Position numbers and translations under genes: made by a program. From Providencia manganoxydans (lineage in GTDB: Bacteria; Pseudomonadota; Gammaproteobacteria; Enterobacterales; Enterobacteriaceae), in assembly GCF_016618195.1 (NCBI RefSeq), contig NZ_CP067099.1, positions 3,596,001 to 3,660,000 on the forward strand: a DNA stretch of 64,000 nt. Direction: 5' to 3'. Position 1 is the first letter of the stretch. Each line of letters starts with the position of its first letter. Positions 54,860 through 63,935 of the stretch are shown here, in pieces. The notes below the pieces were generated by a model. The model searched no databases. It was given only the letters and a program-made list of their open reading frames with translations, and was not told where the DNA came from.

Positions 54860-55147
54860 ATGGAATTTCAGATTACTGGACACAATATCGAAGTCACACC
54901 TGCATTACGTGAAACTGTTGAGAAAAAGATCAGAAAATTGGAACAATTATTTGATCGAATCAACGGCATTCAAGTCGTGTTGAAAGTTGAAAAAGTTCAG
55001 CAAATTGCTGAAGCAACGGTGCAGGTTAATGGTGCAGAACTCCATGCGTCAGCGGAAGAAAATGATATGTACGCTGCAATCGACCAACTGGTAGACAAAC
55101 TGTCACGCCAGTTAACCAAACACAAAGAAAAACTGAGACAACATTAA
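54860..55147 (+). CDS. hpf: ribosome hibernation promoting factor HPF (short form)
   Basis: HPF binds the 30S A and P sites and helps form inactive 100S dimers in stationary phase. The 95-residue protein is the short gamma-proteobacterial type: MEFQITGHNIEVTPALRETVEKK at the start (given as a region), strand pairs KVEKVQQIAEATVQV, and the conserved AIDQLVDKLSRQLTKHKEK. It lies 23 bases after rpoN. An ERIC-like element follows at once. Confidence 0.96.
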   Translation: MEFQITGHNIEVTPALRETVEKKIRKLEQLFDRINGIQVVLKVEKVQQIAEATVQVNGAELHASAEENDMYAAIDQLVDKLSRQLTKHKEKLRQH

Positions 55148-55153
55148 TACATT

Positions 55154-55296
55154 TATACTCTAAATAATTCAAGAAGCAGGTAGGCGACAAGTGAAGATAG
55201 ACGGAGAGCATAGATGAACTATGTGACTCGGCTAGCGTAGCGTAGTCCCTTATACCTCAACGAAGAGCCTTGCAACTTGAAGTATGACGAGTATAT
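55154..55296 (+). repeat. ERIC-like element, enlarged form
   Basis: It reads TATACTCTAAATAATTCAAG at the left, AGCATAGATGAACTATGTGA in the core and CAACTTGAAGTATGACGAGT at the right, with the extra block CTTATACCTCAACGAAGAGC in the right arm. It separates hpf from ptsN within the conserved rpoN cluster. Confidence 0.92.
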
Positions 55297-55340
55297 GGGG
55301 CAATCACCGTGTATCGTGATAAGCCACAAATAAATGGTCA

Positions 55341-55373
55341 AACCAGCTAGTGGTATACTGCTAGCTGGTTTTG
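55341..55373 (+). terminator. terminator or attenuator between hpf and ptsN
   Basis: AACCAGCTAG pairs perfectly with CTAGCTGGTT around a 10-nt loop, followed by TTG. It ends 22 bases before the ptsN ATG, so ptsN may be read only in part from upstream. Confidence 0.7.
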
Positions 55374-55394
55374 TAGTCCTAAGCGAACAATAAA

Positions 55395-55862
55395 ATGAAT
55401 AGTGATATAGAAATCCAATTAAGCGCCGTATTATCTCCTGCTTGTACACGTAATAATCTTGTTTGCACCAGTAAAAAAAGGGCATTAGAGATTATCAGTG
55501 AACTGGCTGCCGCCGAGTTGGGATTACCGGAAAACACGGTATTTGAAGCATTACTCACCAGAGAAAAAGTTGGAACTACTGGCATTGGCGGGGGGATCGC
55601 AATTCCTCACGGCAAACTCGCAGAAGGAGAGCACACTCAAGCGGTAGGTGTTTTTTTACATCTAGAAGAGCCTATTGCCTTTGATGCAATAGATAATCAG
55701 CCTGTAGATCTCCTATTTGCTTTGTTAGTACCCGCAGATCAATGTAAAACGCACTTACACACACTGTCTTTAATTGCTAAAAAATTAGCGGACAAATCAT
55801 TCTGTAAGCGCTTAAGATCTGCACAAAGCGATGCTGAGCTGTATAGTATAATTACCGAGTAA
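55395..55862 (+). CDS. ptsN: nitrogen-PTS EIIA protein (EIIA-Ntr)
   Basis: EIIA-Ntr is the terminal phosphoacceptor of the regulatory PTS-Ntr chain and in its free form controls potassium transport (TrkA, KdpD) and other targets. The 155-residue protein has the fructose-type EIIA fold with the phospho-His in GGGIAIPHGKLAE (about 72). It is slightly shorter than in E. coli (163). It is isolated from hpf and rapZ by ERIC-like copies on both sides. Confidence 0.95.
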   Translation: MNSDIEIQLSAVLSPACTRNNLVCTSKKRALEIISELAAAELGLPENTVFEALLTREKVGTTGIGGGIAIPHGKLAEGEHTQAVGVFLHLEEPIAFDAIDNQPVDLLFALLVPADQCKTHLHTLSLIAKKLADKSFCKRLRSAQSDAELYSIITE

Positions 55863-55864
55863 GT

Positions 55865-55992
55865 TATATACTCGTCAAGCTTCAAGTTGCAGCGTTGTTG
55901 ACTACGTTCACTCGCACCAGTCACATAGTTACTACGCTTCTGGCGACTCGTTCACTTGTCGCCTAGCTGCACCTCGAATCATTTAGAGTATA
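55865..55992 (-). repeat. ERIC-like element, full length, reverse orientation
   Basis: It reads ATACTCGTCAAGCTTCAAGT at the left and CTCGAATCATTTAGAGTATA at the right, i.e. inverted relative to most copies here. It begins 2 bases after the ptsN stop and separates ptsN from rapZ. Confidence 0.92.
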
Positions 55993-56144
55993 ATTGAGAT
56001 ACTTTATCATCACTGGGTTACATGTGTATGAATTTTTGATATTTTACTCATATATACTCAGTGATGTATAAATAAGTAACCAAAAGATCGATTCACTATC
56101 GGAGATCATAAGATCACCGACAAGAAATAAAAGGGAGTTAGCTC

Positions 56145-56996
56145 ATGGTGCTGATGATTGTCAGCGGCCGTTCCGGTTCGGGGAAATCCGTTGCCTTACG
56201 TGCGCTGGAAGATATGGGTTTCTATTGTGTAGATAACCTGCCGGTTGTGCTGCTTCCAGAACTGGCCAATTCACTCGCAGATCGTAATATTTCAGCAGCA
56301 GTGAGCATTGATGTGCGTAATATGCCTGATAACCCAGAGATCTTTGAGGAAGCGCTTGATCGGTTACCCTCTAGCTTTTCACCTCAGTTACTGTTTCTGG
56401 ACGCAGATCGCAATACATTGATCCGCCGTTACAGCGATACTCGCAGATTGCACCCTCTTTCAAGTAAAAACCTGTCACTTGAAAGTGCCATTGATGAAGA
56501 AAATGAGCTGCTAGAGCCACTACGTTCACGTGCCGATCTCGTGATAGACACATCTGAAATGTCAGTGCATGAATTAGCAGAAATGCTCAGAACACGTTTA
56601 ATGGGCAAACGCGAGCGTGAACTGACCATGGTGTTCGAATCATTTGGCTTTAAACATGGTATTCCTATTGATGCGGACTATGTCTTTGATGTGCGTTTTT
56701 TACCGAACCCACATTGGGATCCGAAATTGCGCCCAATGACCGGTCTTGATCGCCCTGTAGCGGCATTCCTCGATAGGCATACAGAGGTTCATAACTTTAT
56801 TTATCAAACACGCAGTTACCTAGAGTTATGGCTGCCGATGCTCGAAACCAATAACCGTAGCTACCTCACTGTTGCGATTGGTTGTACGGGGGGGAAACAC
56901 CGCTCCGTCTATGTTGCTGAACAACTCGCTGATTATTTCCGCTCAAGGGGCAAAAACGTGCAGTCCCGCCACAGAACATTAGAAAAGCGTAAGTAA
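56145..56996 (+). CDS. rapZ: RNase adapter protein RapZ
   Basis: RapZ binds the sRNAs GlmZ/GlmY and recruits RNase E to cut GlmZ, so adjusting GlmS synthesis to glucosamine-6-phosphate, which it senses. The 283-residue protein has Walker [14 protein letters not shown] (about 6-18), Walker B-like [21 protein letters not shown], and the C-terminal domain with [18 protein letters not shown] and the basic RNA-binding tail ([13 protein letters not shown]). Its stop overlaps the npr start (TAATG). Confidence 0.96.
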   Translation: MVLMIVSGRSGSGKSVALRALEDMGFYCVDNLPVVLLPELANSLADRNISAAVSIDVRNMPDNPEIFEEALDRLPSSFSPQLLFLDADRNTLIRRYSDTRRLHPLSSKNLSLESAIDEENELLEPLRSRADLVIDTSEMSVHELAEMLRTRLMGKRERELTMVFESFGFKHGIPIDADYVFDVRFLPNPHWDPKLRPMTGLDRPVAAFLDRHTEVHNFIYQTRSYLELWLPMLETNNRSYLTVAIGCTGGKHRSVYVAEQLADYFRSRGKNVQSRHRTLEKRK

Positions 56997-57268
56997 TGGC
57001 ACTAACAGCCACTATTACCCTAAAAAACCGGCTGGGTATGCATGCCCGGCCGGCAATGTTACTTTATGAATTAGTTAAAAAATTTAACTCTAAGGTAATT
57101 TTGCGTAATAATAATAACATTGAGGCCGAGGCGGATAGCGTTATTGCCATGTTAATGCTAGACTCGGAACAAGGTAGTACGATTGATATTGAGGTTAGCG
57201 GCCCTGATGAACATCAGGCTTTATCCGCGATTATTAACCTATTTGAAAGTGGGTTTGATGAAAGTTAG
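56996..57268 (+). CDS. ptsO: phosphocarrier protein NPr
   Basis: NPr passes phosphate from EI-Ntr to EIIA-Ntr. The 90-residue HPr-like protein has the phospho-His in NRLGMHARPAMLLYELV (His about 16) and the regulatory-Ser region without a kinase site (EADSVIAMLML). The start overlaps the rapZ stop by one base, so translation is coupled. Confidence 0.95.
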   Translation: MALTATITLKNRLGMHARPAMLLYELVKKFNSKVILRNNNNIEAEADSVIAMLMLDSEQGSTIDIEVSGPDEHQALSAIINLFESGFDES

Positions 57269-57389
57269 TATTATCAACTAATGAGTAGTGAACTAAATAT
57301 CAATTGTTTTACAAAAAACGGCTCACAGATCGTGATCCCGATCTCTTCCCTTTGAAGCATGAAGAGCCTAATATTTCATACAAACGAAT

Positions 57390-57550
57390 TTACACTCTGA
57401 ATAATTCAAAGTGCAATTAAGCGCCCCAAATAAGGTGTCGTTAAGCGACCAGTGATGAGTTGCTCAAAAAGCACATCAGTATGTGATTGGTGTGAATGAG
57501 CACAGTCAACAACGCCGCAGCTTGTGCAACTTGAATTATGACGAGTAAAT
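57390..57550 (+). repeat. ERIC-like element, diverged and enlarged
   Basis: It reads ACACTCTGAATAATTCAAAG at the left, AGCACATCAGTATGTGATTG in the core and TGCAACTTGAATTATGACGA at the right. It has extra bases in the left arm (GCGCCCCAAATAAGGTGTCG) and near the right end. It lies between npr and rnk. Confidence 0.8.
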
Positions 57551-57560
57551 ATATATTAGC

Positions 57561-57592
57561 AGCACCCCCTACCTAACATGGGTGGGGGGTGT
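57561..57592 (+). terminator. GC-rich hairpin before rnk
   Basis: GCACCCCCTACC pairs with GGTGGGGGGTG imperfectly, followed by TTTGCTTTG. It lies 30 bases before the rnk ATG. It could terminate npr transcripts or lie in the rnk leader. Confidence 0.5.
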
Positions 57593-57622
57593 TTGCTTTG
57601 TACGTTTCTATTGGAGTGTGGT

Positions 57623-58033
57623 ATGACAAAGCCAACAATTATCATTAATGATTTAGATGCAGAGCGCCTAGATGCTCTGTTAGAACAACCTGCTTATGCA
57701 GATACCCCTGTTGCAGAAGCGCTGAATGATGAACTTGATCGTGCGGACATTGTGTCCCCTCAAGAAATTCCTGCTGATGTAGTGACAATGAACAGTACTG
57801 TTCGCTTCCTTGATCTGATCAGCAATGAAGAGCACACGCGTACGCTAGTTTATCCAGCATCATTGAAAGACAGTGCTGAACAGCTTTCAGTCATGGCGCC
57901 AATCGGTGCCGCGTTACTGGGTCTACATGTGAATGATGAGATCAGCTGGGCATTGCCTAACGGTGTTGAAACGCGTGTAAGAGTGTTGGAGATTATTTAC
58001 CAACCAGAGGCAGCAGGCGAGTTTCACCGTTAA
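57623..58033 (+). CDS. rnk: nucleoside diphosphate kinase regulator Rnk
   Basis: Rnk is a GreA/GreB-like factor that binds RNA polymerase; it was found as affecting nucleoside diphosphate kinase levels. The 136-residue protein has a short N-terminal coiled coil ([21 protein letters not shown], as a region near residue 4) and a C-terminal FKBP-like domain ([26 protein letters not shown]). I start at ATG 57623 with TTGGAG before it; the longer frame from 57578 passes through the hairpin and is not supported. Confidence 0.94.
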   Translation: MTKPTIIINDLDAERLDALLEQPAYADTPVAEALNDELDRADIVSPQEIPADVVTMNSTVRFLDLISNEEHTRTLVYPASLKDSAEQLSVMAPIGAALLGLHVNDEISWALPNGVETRVRVLEIIYQPEAAGEFHR

Positions 58034-58120
58034 TATCGGTAAACATCGGTTGTGAATAAGCTGATTTGAAATAGCTGATTTTAAATAAACAAGGAAAATC
58101 AACTCATTGGTTTTCAACGC

Positions 58121-58192
58121 AAAGTGGGAAAAAACACACTTTATCCCACTTCGTCAGCAACAAAAGGCACTCAGTTGAGTGCCTTTTGTATT
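58121..58192. terminator. two hairpins between convergent rnk and pmbA
   Basis: The first stem is AAGTGGGA/TCCCACTT (58121-58150). The second, ACAAAAGGCACTCA/TGAGTGCCTTTTGT (58159-58188), is perfect over 14 bp and has T runs on both sides. The second should end transcripts from both directions. Confidence 0.85.
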
Positions 58193-58208
58193 TTTAGTGC
58201 TCAGTCGC

Positions 58209-59549
58209 TTACTCGCCTGCAATACTCATTTCAGGCAATAGCACCGAACCACACTGAATATTGCTACGAGTTTCGATATCATCGGCAATTGTCACAATGT
58301 TTGCCCACATATCCTTCAGGTTACCCGCAATGGTAATTTCACTCACAGGGTATTGGATCACGCCATTCTCTACCCAAAAACCTGAAGCTCCGCGTGAATA
58401 ATCACCGGTAATACCACTCACTCCTTGCCCCATTAGCTCAGTCACTATGAGACCTGTTCCCATTTGTTTTAGCAATGCATCAAATGATAAACCTTGGCCT
58501 TCAATGCGCCAATTATGGATACCACCTGCGTGACCCGTACTTTGTAGCCCGAGCTTTCTCGCTGAATAAGAGGTCATCAGCCACGTTTGTAATACCCCAT
58601 TTTCGATAATATTACGTTCTGTGGTACGCACACCTTCACTATCAAATGGAGAAGAGGCTAATCCACCAATTAAGTGAGGCTGCTCATTAATCGTTAGCCA
58701 ATCAGGTAAAATTTGTTTACCTAAGCTATCTAATAAGAAAGACGATTTACGATAGATACTGCTACCGCTAATTGCCCCCACTAAGTGTCCAAAAAGCCCT
58801 GTCGCTACTTCTGCGGCAAAAATGACAGGTGCTTTCATAGTAGGCAGTTTTCTCGGCGATAAACGCGATAAGGTGCGACGAGCGCATTCTTGGCCGACCC
58901 ACTCAGGGGATTTCAACGCATCGAGGCTACGGCCGATGGTATATGCATAATCACGCTCCATCTCGCCGTTTTCTTCAGCAATCACGCAGCTTGACATCGA
59001 GTAACGGCTTGAACAATAGCTCTGTAACACGCCATGTGAGTTACCGAACACGCGCACGCCATAGTGGCCGTTAAAGCTTCCACCTTCGGTATTCACAATC
59101 CGTGGATCCACGTTAAGCGCTGCCATTTCAGCTTGTGAGGCATATTTAATCGCTTGTTCAGGTGTCAGACTGCTGGCTTGAAAAAGTTGTAGATCAGGTG
59201 CTTCAAAAGCGAGAAGAGATTTTTCTGCTGGGCCCGCGCAAGGATCTTCTGATGTATAGCGAGCAATATCTACCGCAGCCTGTACAGTACGTTCAATTGC
59301 TTCTGGACTTAAATCAGTGGATGATGCACTACCTTTACGTTGATTATGGTAGACAGTGATCCCGAGAGCGCCATCACTGTTAAATTCAACATTTTCAACC
59401 TCACCTTGGCGAGTGCTTACACTGATCCCAGTGCTTTTATTCACGGCAACTTCAGCGGCATCACAACGATTTTTGGCAAATGAGAGCGCTTGTGCAACAG
59501 CCTCTTCCAAATTTTTGCGTTGTTCGTTGACTTGTTCGGTTAAATTCAT
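58209..59549 (-). CDS. pmbA: metalloprotease subunit PmbA/TldE
   Basis: PmbA pairs with TldD in a heterodimeric protease that in E. coli matures microcin B17 and degrades the CcdA antitoxin. The 446-residue protein lacks an HExxH motif, as expected for the non-catalytic subunit, and shows [27 protein letters not shown] (as a region near 42), [21 protein letters not shown] sequence and the C-terminal [21 protein letters not shown]. Its partner tldD lies only 3.4 kb away. It is divergent from darP as in E. coli. Confidence 0.95.
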   Translation of the reverse strand: MNLTEQVNEQRKNLEEAVAQALSFAKNRCDAAEVAVNKSTGISVSTRQGEVENVEFNSDGALGITVYHNQRKGSASSTDLSPEAIERTVQAAVDIARYTSEDPCAGPAEKSLLAFEAPDLQLFQASSLTPEQAIKYASQAEMAALNVDPRIVNTEGGSFNGHYGVRVFGNSHGVLQSYCSSRYSMSSCVIAEENGEMERDYAYTIGRSLDALKSPEWVGQECARRTLSRLSPRKLPTMKAPVIFAAEVATGLFGHLVGAISGSSIYRKSSFLLDSLGKQILPDWLTINEQPHLIGGLASSPFDSEGVRTTERNIIENGVLQTWLMTSYSARKLGLQSTGHAGGIHNWRIEGQGLSFDALLKQMGTGLIVTELMGQGVSGITGDYSRGASGFWVENGVIQYPVSEITIAGNLKDMWANIVTIADDIETRSNIQCGSVLLPEMSIAGE

Positions 59550-59721
59550 GTACTCAATCCAAATTAAATAAGGTAAAAGCGGCTTTTTTCACACCAACAC
59601 ACAATGTCGGGTAGTCATTAGGGCTTTTTCCCAGTTACAATAGTATATATTCAATGTTAACACCCACAACGTAGCAGGTCATGTAAATTACTGTGCTACG
59701 TACTGTAAAAAGGAAATCGAT

Positions 59722-60267
59722 ATGGCCAAACAGCCTGAAGACTGGCTGGATGATGTCCCAGCGCCGCAAGAAGAAGACGATGATGAGATCATTTGGGTCA
59801 GTAAAAGTGAAATTAAACGCGACGCAGAAGTGCTTAAAAAACTGGGCGCTGAGCTCGTTGAATTGAGTAAAAGTGAGCTGGAACGTATTCCTCTTGATAG
59901 TCAGCTACTTGAATCAATTGAACTGGCACAAAAAATTAAACGTGAAGGTCGCCGTCGCCAGTTACAGTATATTGGTAAGTTATTACGTGCCCGCGATGTA
60001 GAACCCATTACTGAAGCATTAGATAAGCTAAAAAATCGCCATAACCAACAAGTGGTTATTTTACATAAGCTAGAAGATCTACGTATTAGATTGGTCGAAA
60101 ATGGTGACGATGTGATTGAAGAAGTCGTCGCTCTGTTCCCACATACTGATAGGCAACAATTGCGAGTATTAGTGCGTAACGCTAAAAAAGAGCGAGAAGC
60201 CAATAAACCACCAAAAGCCTTCCGTCAGATCTTCCAATATCTGAAAGAGTTATCTGAATCAGCTTAA
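59722..60267 (+). CDS. darP: 50S ribosome assembly factor DarP (YjgA)
   Basis: DarP (DUF615) associates with late 50S precursors. The 181-residue, strongly charged helical protein begins [20 protein letters not shown], has [20 protein letters not shown] (about 24-43), a central [18 protein letters not shown] (about 75-92), and ends [13 protein letters not shown]. All these agree with E. coli YjgA. It is followed by a weak hairpin at about 60273-60303. Confidence 0.94.
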   Translation: MAKQPEDWLDDVPAPQEEDDDEIIWVSKSEIKRDAEVLKKLGAELVELSKSELERIPLDSQLLESIELAQKIKREGRRRQLQYIGKLLRARDVEPITEALDKLKNRHNQQVVILHKLEDLRIRLVENGDDVIEEVVALFPHTDRQQLRVLVRNAKKEREANKPPKAFRQIFQYLKELSESA

Positions 60268-60272
60268 TTAAC

Positions 60273-60310
60273 ACTCCCCTATGCCATCGCGGTTTAGGGG
60301 GCTTTCGATG
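60273..60310 (+). terminator. weak terminator after darP
   Basis: CTCCCCTA pairs with TTAGGGGG across a loop containing CATCGCGG, followed by CTTTCGATGG. The T tract is poor. Confidence 0.45.
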
Positions 60311-60386
60311 GCTATCTTTTCCGCCTCTACTTTTCCAATATCCCGTCGAATGTTTACTAAAGTTTGGATAAAATACTAAATATTGA

Positions 60387-60707
60387 ATGAATATTCTTTT
60401 TATATGTAGTCGTAATCAGTGGCGTAGCCCAACCGCTGAGCAAGTCTGGCGCAACCATGCTGATTGGTCAGTCCGTTCTGCTGGCACCAGCCGCAATGCA
60501 AAACGTAGAGTAACCGCAGATCTTATTCGTTGGGCTGATGTGATTTTCGTTATGGAGCATAAACATAAAAGCCGGCTCTCGGCCGACTTTTTTCGATTAT
60601 TAGAACACAAACCAGTACATGTACTGGATATTCCAGATGAATATCGCTATATGGATCCTGAACTGATTGATATTTTTAAGGCAGCGATCCCTGCGTTCAT
60701 GACCTGA
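60387..60707 (+). CDS. low-molecular-weight protein tyrosine phosphatase-like protein
   Basis: The 106-residue protein has a CX5R loop at its N-terminus (FICSRNQWRSPTAEQVW, Cys7 to Arg13), as in the short COG4551-type family of predicted tyrosine phosphatases. The general-acid region is probably IPDEYRYMDPELI near residue 83. It is shorter than classical LMW-PTPs (about 150) but this length is usual for the subgroup. The target is unknown. The gene is single, with an A/T-rich 119-base leader, and converges with the barstar-like gene through a small hairpin (GTGCTCA/TGAGCAC at 60723-60745). Confidence 0.8.
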   Translation: MNILFICSRNQWRSPTAEQVWRNHADWSVRSAGTSRNAKRRVTADLIRWADVIFVMEHKHKSRLSADFFRLLEHKPVHVLDIPDEYRYMDPELIDIFKAAIPAFMT

Positions 60708-60745
60708 AAATATCAATGCCGCGTGCTCACCTAAAAGCTGAGCAC

Positions 60746-61039
60746 TCAACTTGGGCTGTCATCTGCGTTTTCACAGACAAACAGCAGATCATCGCCCCAT
60801 AAATCATGGCCATCATGCATAATCGCAATAATATCTTCAAATTGGACTTTTTGTTCATCGGTAATATGGGTAAATACAATGGCGACAGGTAATTCAATAC
60901 CTGCCGACACCATATCCCATAACGCATCAAGATTTTTACCAAACCAAACTGGCAATGAAAATTGCAGCTCAAATTGGCGATAAAAATCATCAATACTGTC
61001 TATTTGCTGAAAATTAAAGATGGCGACACGACTACTCAT
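60746..61039 (-). CDS. barstar-family ribonuclease inhibitor (YhcO-like)
   Basis: The 97-residue acidic protein matches the barstar fold: IFNFQQIDSIDDFYRQFELQF (as a region near residue 7), then LPVWFGKNLDALWDMVSAGIELPVAIVF (about 29-56), where barstar places the Asp residues that plug the barnase active site. E. coli has a lone homologue, yhcO, near tldD. Here it sits 9 bases downstream of a barnase-like gene in the same direction, so it should be the cognate cytosolic inhibitor. Confidence 0.9.
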   Translation of the reverse strand: MSSRVAIFNFQQIDSIDDFYRQFELQFSLPVWFGKNLDALWDMVSAGIELPVAIVFTHITDEQKVQFEDIIAIMHDGHDLWGDDLLFVCENADDSPS

Positions 61040-61048
61040 TCAAGTACC

Positions 61049-61534
61049 TTAATTGATCTTTTCGAAGCTTTTATAGTGATCTGCGGTGACATAAATCATG
61101 CCATCTGAAGAGTATAGCAAACGATCGGCTCCTCGGTGACCGCAATTGTAGTTCAGATCAGCTTCATACCACTGACGATTAGGTGCTGTAGGTAATTGTT
61201 TTTCACGGTTAGAGAATCGGTCACCACCAATCGCTTTACCGGGGAGTGCTTCGCAGAGATTGCCCTGCTTAGGATTCCAGCCTGCATCACGAGCCGCTTT
61301 TTTGGTGATATAAAAACTCGGTAACTGTTGGTGCTTTTGGAGATAACTCACTACATTGGCTTGTTTAGTTAACTCGTCAATCTTTTGAGCATTTTGAACT
61401 GCTATTGTTTGCTCTGTTGTTGTAACAGGCTTGTCTGCCTGCTTTGCCCCTTGCTGCTCTCCAGTATTAAAATACAGGCTCAGAACAATCAAAATGGCCA
61501 TCAACACCAGAGAAATCACACGTTTATTCATCAT
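61049..61534 (-). CDS. secreted barnase-like guanyl-preferring ribonuclease
   Basis: The 161-residue protein has an N-terminal signal or anchor helix (about 6-22), a short linker, and a barnase domain (about 55-161). Equivalents of all barnase active-site residues can be seen: Lys27 in YITKKAARDAGW, Glu73 in WYEADLNYN, Arg83 and Arg87 in GHRGADRLLYSS, and His102 in VTADHYKSF. The substrate-loop GGDRFSNRE also matches. It should therefore be an active endoribonuclease outside the cytoplasm. Two cysteines (in NLCEAL and NYNCGH) absent from barnase could form a disulfide, which fits export. A strong ribosome site AAGGAAGGAG precedes it. Confidence 0.9.
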   Translation of the reverse strand: MMNKRVISLVLMAILIVLSLYFNTGEQQGAKQADKPVTTTEQTIAVQNAQKIDELTKQANVVSYLQKHQQLPSFYITKKAARDAGWNPKQGNLCEALPGKAIGGDRFSNREKQLPTAPNRQWYEADLNYNCGHRGADRLLYSSDGMIYVTADHYKSFEKIN

Positions 61535-61567
61535 CGAGCTCCTTCCTTGGTTTTGGTTTATATCCGA

Positions 61568-61624
61568 ATATTCATCATACTTCGAGATGCAGTGTCTACC
61601 TGCATCTCAAATTATTTAGAGGAT
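61568..61624 (+). repeat. minimal ERIC-like hairpin
   Basis: Only the arms remain: ATTCATCATACTTCGAGATG and CATCTCAAATTATTTAGAGG, pairing as GAGATGCAG/CTGCATCTC across a short loop. It lies between barnase and the tldD stop codon, and may act as the tldD 3' hairpin. Confidence 0.75.
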
Positions 61625-61627
61625 AGG

Positions 61628-63073
61628 TTATGCCGTGCCGCCAACCGTCATCTTATCCAGTTTTAGTGTAGGCTGTCCAACACCAACGGGTACACTTTGT
61701 CCTTCTTTTCCACACACACCAACCCCTTTATCGAGGGTCAGATCATTACCTACCATTGAGATCTGCTGCATAGCTTCAACACCTGAACCAATCAAGGTAG
61801 CGCCTTTTACTGGTGAAGTGATTTTACCGTTTTCAATCAGATAAGCTTCAGAGGTTGAGAAAACAAACTTGCCAGAAGTAATATCGACTTGCCCGCCACC
61901 AAAGTTTGGCGCATAGATACCTTTATCGACACTCGCAATAATATCTTCCGGTGTAGAATCCCCCGCTAACATATAAGTATTAGTCATGCGTGGCATAGGC
62001 AGGTGTGCATAAGATTCACGACGTGCATTACCTGTTGGAGCCCGTCCCATCAAACGAGCATTTAGCTTATCCTGTATATAATTTTTCAAGATCCCATTTT
62101 CAATCAATACATTGTATTGACCCGGTACCCCTTCATCGTCGATAGCTAAAGAGCCACGACGGCCAGCAATAGTGCCATCATCCACAACAGTACACAGTGG
62201 TGAAGCCACCAGCTCACCCATTTGTCCGGAAAAAACAGAGGTGCCACGACGATTGAAATCACCTTCTAAACCATGACCCACTGCTTCATGCAGCAATACA
62301 CCCGGCCAGCCAGCACCCAATACAACAGGCATCATTCCTGCTGGTGCGGCAATCGCAGACAAATTAACCAATGCCATACGAACAGCTTCTTTAGCATACT
62401 GCTCCGCGAGCACTTGACCTTGATGAACTTCAAGGAAATATTCATAGCCATAACGACCGCCGCCGCCACTTGCACCGCGTTCACGTTTACCATCATGTTC
62501 AACCAATACACTGACTGACATACGAACTAATGGGCGAATATCCGCAGCTAATGTTCCATCCGTCGCAGCTACTAGCACTTGCTCATATACCCCAGTTAAA
62601 CTGGCATTGACTTCAATGACACGAGGATCTTCAGCTCTGGCAATTTGATCAACACGATGCAGTAATGCAATTTTGTCTTCTCGCGATAGACTATGCAGTG
62701 GATCCGCTTCTGAATAGAGCTTCTTATAGCCAACTTCAGTCAAAATTTGTGACTGACCATTACCTTGCTCACCAACAATACTACGTGCCGCAGTCGCACT
62801 TTGCTGTAATGCAATCAATGAAATCTGATCGGCATAGGCAAAACCGGTTTTTTCACCGTGTACGGCTCTGACCCCAACACCTTGGTCGATATTATAAGAG
62901 CCATCTTTGATGATGCGATCTTCCAACACCCATGCTTCATGGTAGCTAGATTGGAAATAAAGATCGGCATAATCCAGCTTGCGCTCAGATAACAGGCCGA
63001 GTGTATCGTACAGTTTTTGATGGTCAAGACCATTGGCAGCCAGCAAATGGTCGCTGACAGAAGCTAAACTCAT
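61628..63073 (-). CDS. tldD: metalloprotease subunit TldD
   Basis: TldD is the catalytic, zinc-binding partner of PmbA/TldE; the pair cleaves unfolded peptides inside a closed cavity. The 481-residue protein has the HExxxH motif in [15 protein letters not shown] (about 260-274), a third ligand region in KEGQSVPVG near the C-terminus, and the family segments [18 protein letters not shown] and [27 protein letters not shown] (the latter as a region). It lies 22 bases after the nitrilase-family gene. Confidence 0.96.
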   Translation of the reverse strand: MSLASVSDHLLAANGLDHQKLYDTLGLLSERKLDYADLYFQSSYHEAWVLEDRIIKDGSYNIDQGVGVRAVHGEKTGFAYADQISLIALQQSATAARSIVGEQGNGQSQILTEVGYKKLYSEADPLHSLSREDKIALLHRVDQIARAEDPRVIEVNASLTGVYEQVLVAATDGTLAADIRPLVRMSVSVLVEHDGKRERGASGGGGRYGYEYFLEVHQGQVLAEQYAKEAVRMALVNLSAIAAPAGMMPVVLGAGWPGVLLHEAVGHGLEGDFNRRGTSVFSGQMGELVASPLCTVVDDGTIAGRRGSLAIDDEGVPGQYNVLIENGILKNYIQDKLNARLMGRAPTGNARRESYAHLPMPRMTNTYMLAGDSTPEDIIASVDKGIYAPNFGGGQVDITSGKFVFSTSEAYLIENGKITSPVKGATLIGSGVEAMQQISMVGNDLTLDKGVGVCGKEGQSVPVGVGQPTLKLDKMTVGGTA

Positions 63074-63095
63074 ATTGGTTACTCTTTGTTGTCGT

Positions 63096-63935
63096 TTATT
63101 TTTTAATCAGTGAAGTCAGTTGTGGTCTAAAGCGGTTATGTTTCACCACACGGATCTGCTCACGCATTCCATTCAGACTTTCTGTTTGAATATTTAAAAC
63201 CGTTGCTGCAACAGCATCAACGTTCTTTTTCATTACTTTACCCCAGCCATCCACCGCGAGGCTGTGCCCCCATGTACGACGCGTCCCATGGACACCGACC
63301 TGAGCAGGTGCTAATACAAAGCATTGGTTTTCAATCGCTCTGGCACGTAATAATGGTTCCCAGTGAGCCTGTCCTGTGTAGCGGGTAAATGCGGCCGGTA
63401 CAGAGATAATTTCTGCGCCTTGCTCACGCAATGCTTGGAATAGGCCTGGGAAGCGTAAATCGTAGCAAATGGTCATGCCTAAGCGACCTACAGGCGTATC
63501 CACGACAGTAATATGTTCGCCGCGCTGATAAATAACGGATTCATTGTATGTGCCTTGCTCATCTTCAATATTCACATCAAACATATGAATTTTGTCATAA
63601 CGCGCCTGAATATTTCCTTTGGAATCAATTAAAATACTGCTACTTGTGATCCGCTCTGGATCTTCACGGCTAATGAGTGGCATAGAACCAATTAAAATCC
63701 AAACATTGTAGCGTTTTGCCATATTGGCAATCGCTTCTTGGAGCGGCCCCTGCCCTTCCTGTTCGGCTTGTTTACGGTAAGTTGCTGCATCGGCAAACAA
63801 CAATGCATTTTCTGGTGTTAATACTAGCTCAACAGTATCTGGCAACTGTTTAATCTGCTGCTCAATCTGTGCCAAATTATGTTTAGTATTTTTACCACTG
63901 CATAACTGCAAAAGTGCAACATTGCCATTTTTCAT
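63096..63935 (-). CDS. nitrilase-superfamily amidase (Nit1-like, probable deaminated-glutathione amidase)
   Basis: The 279-residue enzyme has the carbon-nitrogen hydrolase triad: Glu in [11 protein letters not shown] (about 42), Lys in [11 protein letters not shown] (about 114) and Cys in [14 protein letters not shown] (about 154). The DKIHMFDV and YDLRFP contexts are those of the Nit1/NitFhit branch, which hydrolyses deaminated glutathione, a repair reaction. In E. coli the homologous place between yhdP and tldD has no such gene, but it is common in related genera. Its start overlaps the upstream gene's stop by one base (TAATG). Confidence 0.87.
   Translation of the reverse strand: MKNGNVALLQLCSGKNTKHNLAQIEQQIKQLPDTVELVLTPENALLFADAATYRKQAEQEGQGPLQEAIANMAKRYNVWILIGSMPLISREDPERITSSSILIDSKGNIQARYDKIHMFDVNIEDEQGTYNESVIYQRGEHITVVDTPVGRLGMTICYDLRFPGLFQALREQGAEIISVPAAFTRYTGQAHWEPLLRARAIENQCFVLAPAQVGVHGTRRTWGHSLAVDGWGKVMKKNVDAVAATVLNIQTESLNGMREQIRVVKHNRFRPQLTSLIKK

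Noticed and set aside
57578..57622. Upstream extension of rnk
   Set aside because: The extra codons run through a GC-rich hairpin and do not match Rnk; TTGGAG precedes the ATG at 57623.
60746..61534. Barnase/barstar as a classical intracellular toxin-antitoxin module
   Set aside because: The RNase has an export signal-like N-terminus, so the inhibitor most simply protects the producer cell before secretion; no autoregulator is present.
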